In this document: piece after piece, positions 63,015-64,000 of the stretch | Layout: the number at the start of each line of letters is the position of its first letter | Position numbering within the stretch: the stretch's first letter is position 1 | Assembly (NCBI GenBank): GCA_017429985.1 | Contig: JAFRNW010000035.1 | Location: 1 to 64,000 of the forward strand | Direction of reading: 5' to 3' | DNA: 64,000 bases | DNA from: Clostridia bacterium | GTDB taxonomy: Bacteria; Bacillota; Clostridia; Christensenellales; CAG-138 | Position numbers and translations under genes: made by a program | The notes under the pieces: model-generated | Databases searched by the model: none | What the model saw: the letters and a program-made list of their open reading frames with translations, nothing else | What the model was told of the DNA's origin: nothing

Positions 63015-63947
63015 ATGAAGCAGATGAAGCGTTTTATCGTCTGGATAATGATATTTGCCGCAGTCCTTGCTGTTCCGGGATGCAGACCCGGAACGGAGGA
63101 GACGGCATTGCCTGAAGAAACGCCGGTTCAGCTCACTTCCGAACCGGTTGAAATACAGTTGTATGCGACGCCGACCCCCGAAGTGTCGATCTCCGCGGAT
63201 GAGATCATCTACAGGATGGCGGCGCGGTATGCCCACGGCGAGGAAGATGAAAAAACGCAACGCACGGAAGATCTCCGTCTGCTTCGCGACAGGAATCCGC
63301 TTGCCGCATATCAATGGGAAGGCATTCTCGCTTTTTATGACGACGCGCGCGGGTCGGAGATTCATTACGGCGTGCTTCCGGACGGACTGGAAGAGACGGA
63401 AGCCCTCTGCATTGTCGTCATGGGCTATCAGCTGAACAAAAACGGTTCGATGAAGCCGGAACTGACGCAAAGGCTGGAGGCGGCGCTGAAGAGCGCGGAG
63501 AAGTATCCGCGCGCGATGCTGCTCTGCTGCGGGGGAGGAACCGCAGAAAACAGCAGCGCCACGGAAGCGGATAAAATGACGGAATGGCTCGTCGGAAAGG
63601 GCGTGGATCCCGGCAGGATCATCGTTGAGAACCAGTCGAAATCAACGGTAGAAAACGCAAAGTATATCTGCAGAGAACTGAAAAAGCATCCCCGGATAAA
63701 GGAACTCGCGATTGTTTCCAGCGATTATCATATCCTTCGCGCAAGCGTACTGGTGCAGGCAAGGGCACTCTTCGAGCTTCATTCATTAGACGAGGCGCCT
63801 CTCCGCATCGTATCCAACGCTGCCTGCAAAACAAATAAGCGGGATGTTTCGGACGCAAAAATCATGAAAAGCATTCTTCTGCTGACGGGCGATGGGGACC
63901 TGCAGGCTCTGATCCGGGATGAGGATTTTTCATCAAACGCGGGCTGA
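63015..63947 (+). CDS. YdcF-like (DUF218) lipoprotein
   Basis: A 310-residue protein with a signal peptide and lipobox AVPGC, a linker rich in Thr, Pro and Glu, then a DUF218/YdcF domain (about 125-290): IVVMGYQLNKNG, SMKPELTQRLEAALK, MLLCCGGGTAENSSATEAD, PGRIIVENQSKSTVENAKYI, VSSDYHILRA. E. coli YdcF binds S-adenosylmethionine; others act on envelope components. It is exported here, unlike E. coli YdcF. The ATG sits six bases after an extended -10 with no SD, so translation may be leaderless. Function not established. The last 53 bases of the window hold nothing recognised. Confidence 0.8.
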   Translation: MKQMKRFIVWIMIFAAVLAVPGCRPGTEETALPEETPVQLTSEPVEIQLYATPTPEVSISADEIIYRMAARYAHGEEDEKTQRTEDLRLLRDRNPLAAYQWEGILAFYDDARGSEIHYGVLPDGLEETEALCIVVMGYQLNKNGSMKPELTQRLEAALKSAEKYPRAMLLCCGGGTAENSSATEADKMTEWLVGKGVDPGRIIVENQSKSTVENAKYICRELKKHPRIKELAIVSSDYHILRASVLVQARALFELHSLDEAPLRIVSNAACKTNKRDVSDAKIMKSILLLTGDGDLQALIRDEDFSSNAG

Positions 63948-64000
63948 GCAGGGCGGTTTTCATCGCTTCAAGTGCTGTACGGCGGATGTGCAATGCCCGG

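Overview
The window looks like a chromosomal segment of a low-oxygen Bacillota (Clostridia-type) bacterium. Pointers are strong AGGAGG ribosome-binding sites, frequent TTG/GTG starts, a threonine T-box leader, a GlgC/GlgD/GlgA glycogen set, an arginine deiminase operon, a Pot-type polyamine transporter under an XRE-cupin regulator, and a dcw cell-division cluster. The MurE DNPR motif suggests meso-diaminopimelate in the wall. Base composition is moderately G+C rich by eye, except for an AT-rich island near 56.05-56.16 kb. No rRNA, CRISPR array, prophage or complete insertion sequence was seen; one tRNA gene (Ala, anticodon CGC) is present.

Layout. 1-6 kb: a possible gene tail at the left edge, a free-methionine sulfoxide reductase, a YtvI-like permease overlapping a short-chain dehydrogenase, tRNA-Ala, an ABC-F ATPase behind an attenuator-like leader, and cbiB. 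6-11 kb: arcA, ornithine carbamoyltransferase and an archaeal-type ornithine cyclodeaminase form a probable arginine-to-proline operon, followed by a secreted beta-helix protein. 11-17.3 kb: EamA permease, nucleoside phosphorylase, RsmF-type rRNA methyltransferase, ProX-type and AlaX-type tRNA-editing proteins, AEC permease. 17.4-21.3 kb: glgC-glgD-glgA. 21.4-35.1 kb (minus strand): mraZ-rsmH-ftsL-like-PBP-murE-mraY-murD-ftsW-ftsQ-ftsA-ftsZ, without murF, murG or murC and with terminator-like hairpins around murD. 35.3-39.7 kb: a divergent type IIA topoisomerase pair. 39.7-45 kb: MATE transporter fused to a histidine-kinase-like ATPase, a stand-alone E2-like acyltransferase, a DUF4349 lipoprotein and a GNAT-like protein. 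45-51.7 kb: thrS with T-box, then tig-clpP-clpX and a lipoprotein. 51.8-55.9 kb: L,D-transpeptidase, NlpC/P60 hydrolase and MreB. 56.1-56.8 kb: an XRE regulator and an uncharacterised 48-residue membrane protein. 56.8-62.1 kb: potABCD with its XRE-cupin regulator. 62.4-64 kb: MOSC protein and YdcF-like lipoprotein.

The points I consider most worth a second look are: (1) the ABC-F leader, with a three-codon reading frame (Met-Arg-Lys), a terminator and a competing antiterminator; (2) the only PBP of the dcw cluster, which keeps SxxK but has lost recognisable SxN and KTG motifs; (3) the MATE-ATPase fusion; (4) the ArcA-OTC-cyclodeaminase operon without carbamate kinase; and (5) the XRE regulator plus 48-residue membrane protein behind a TTGACAT palindrome. 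All identifications rest on reading motifs by eye; no database search was run.
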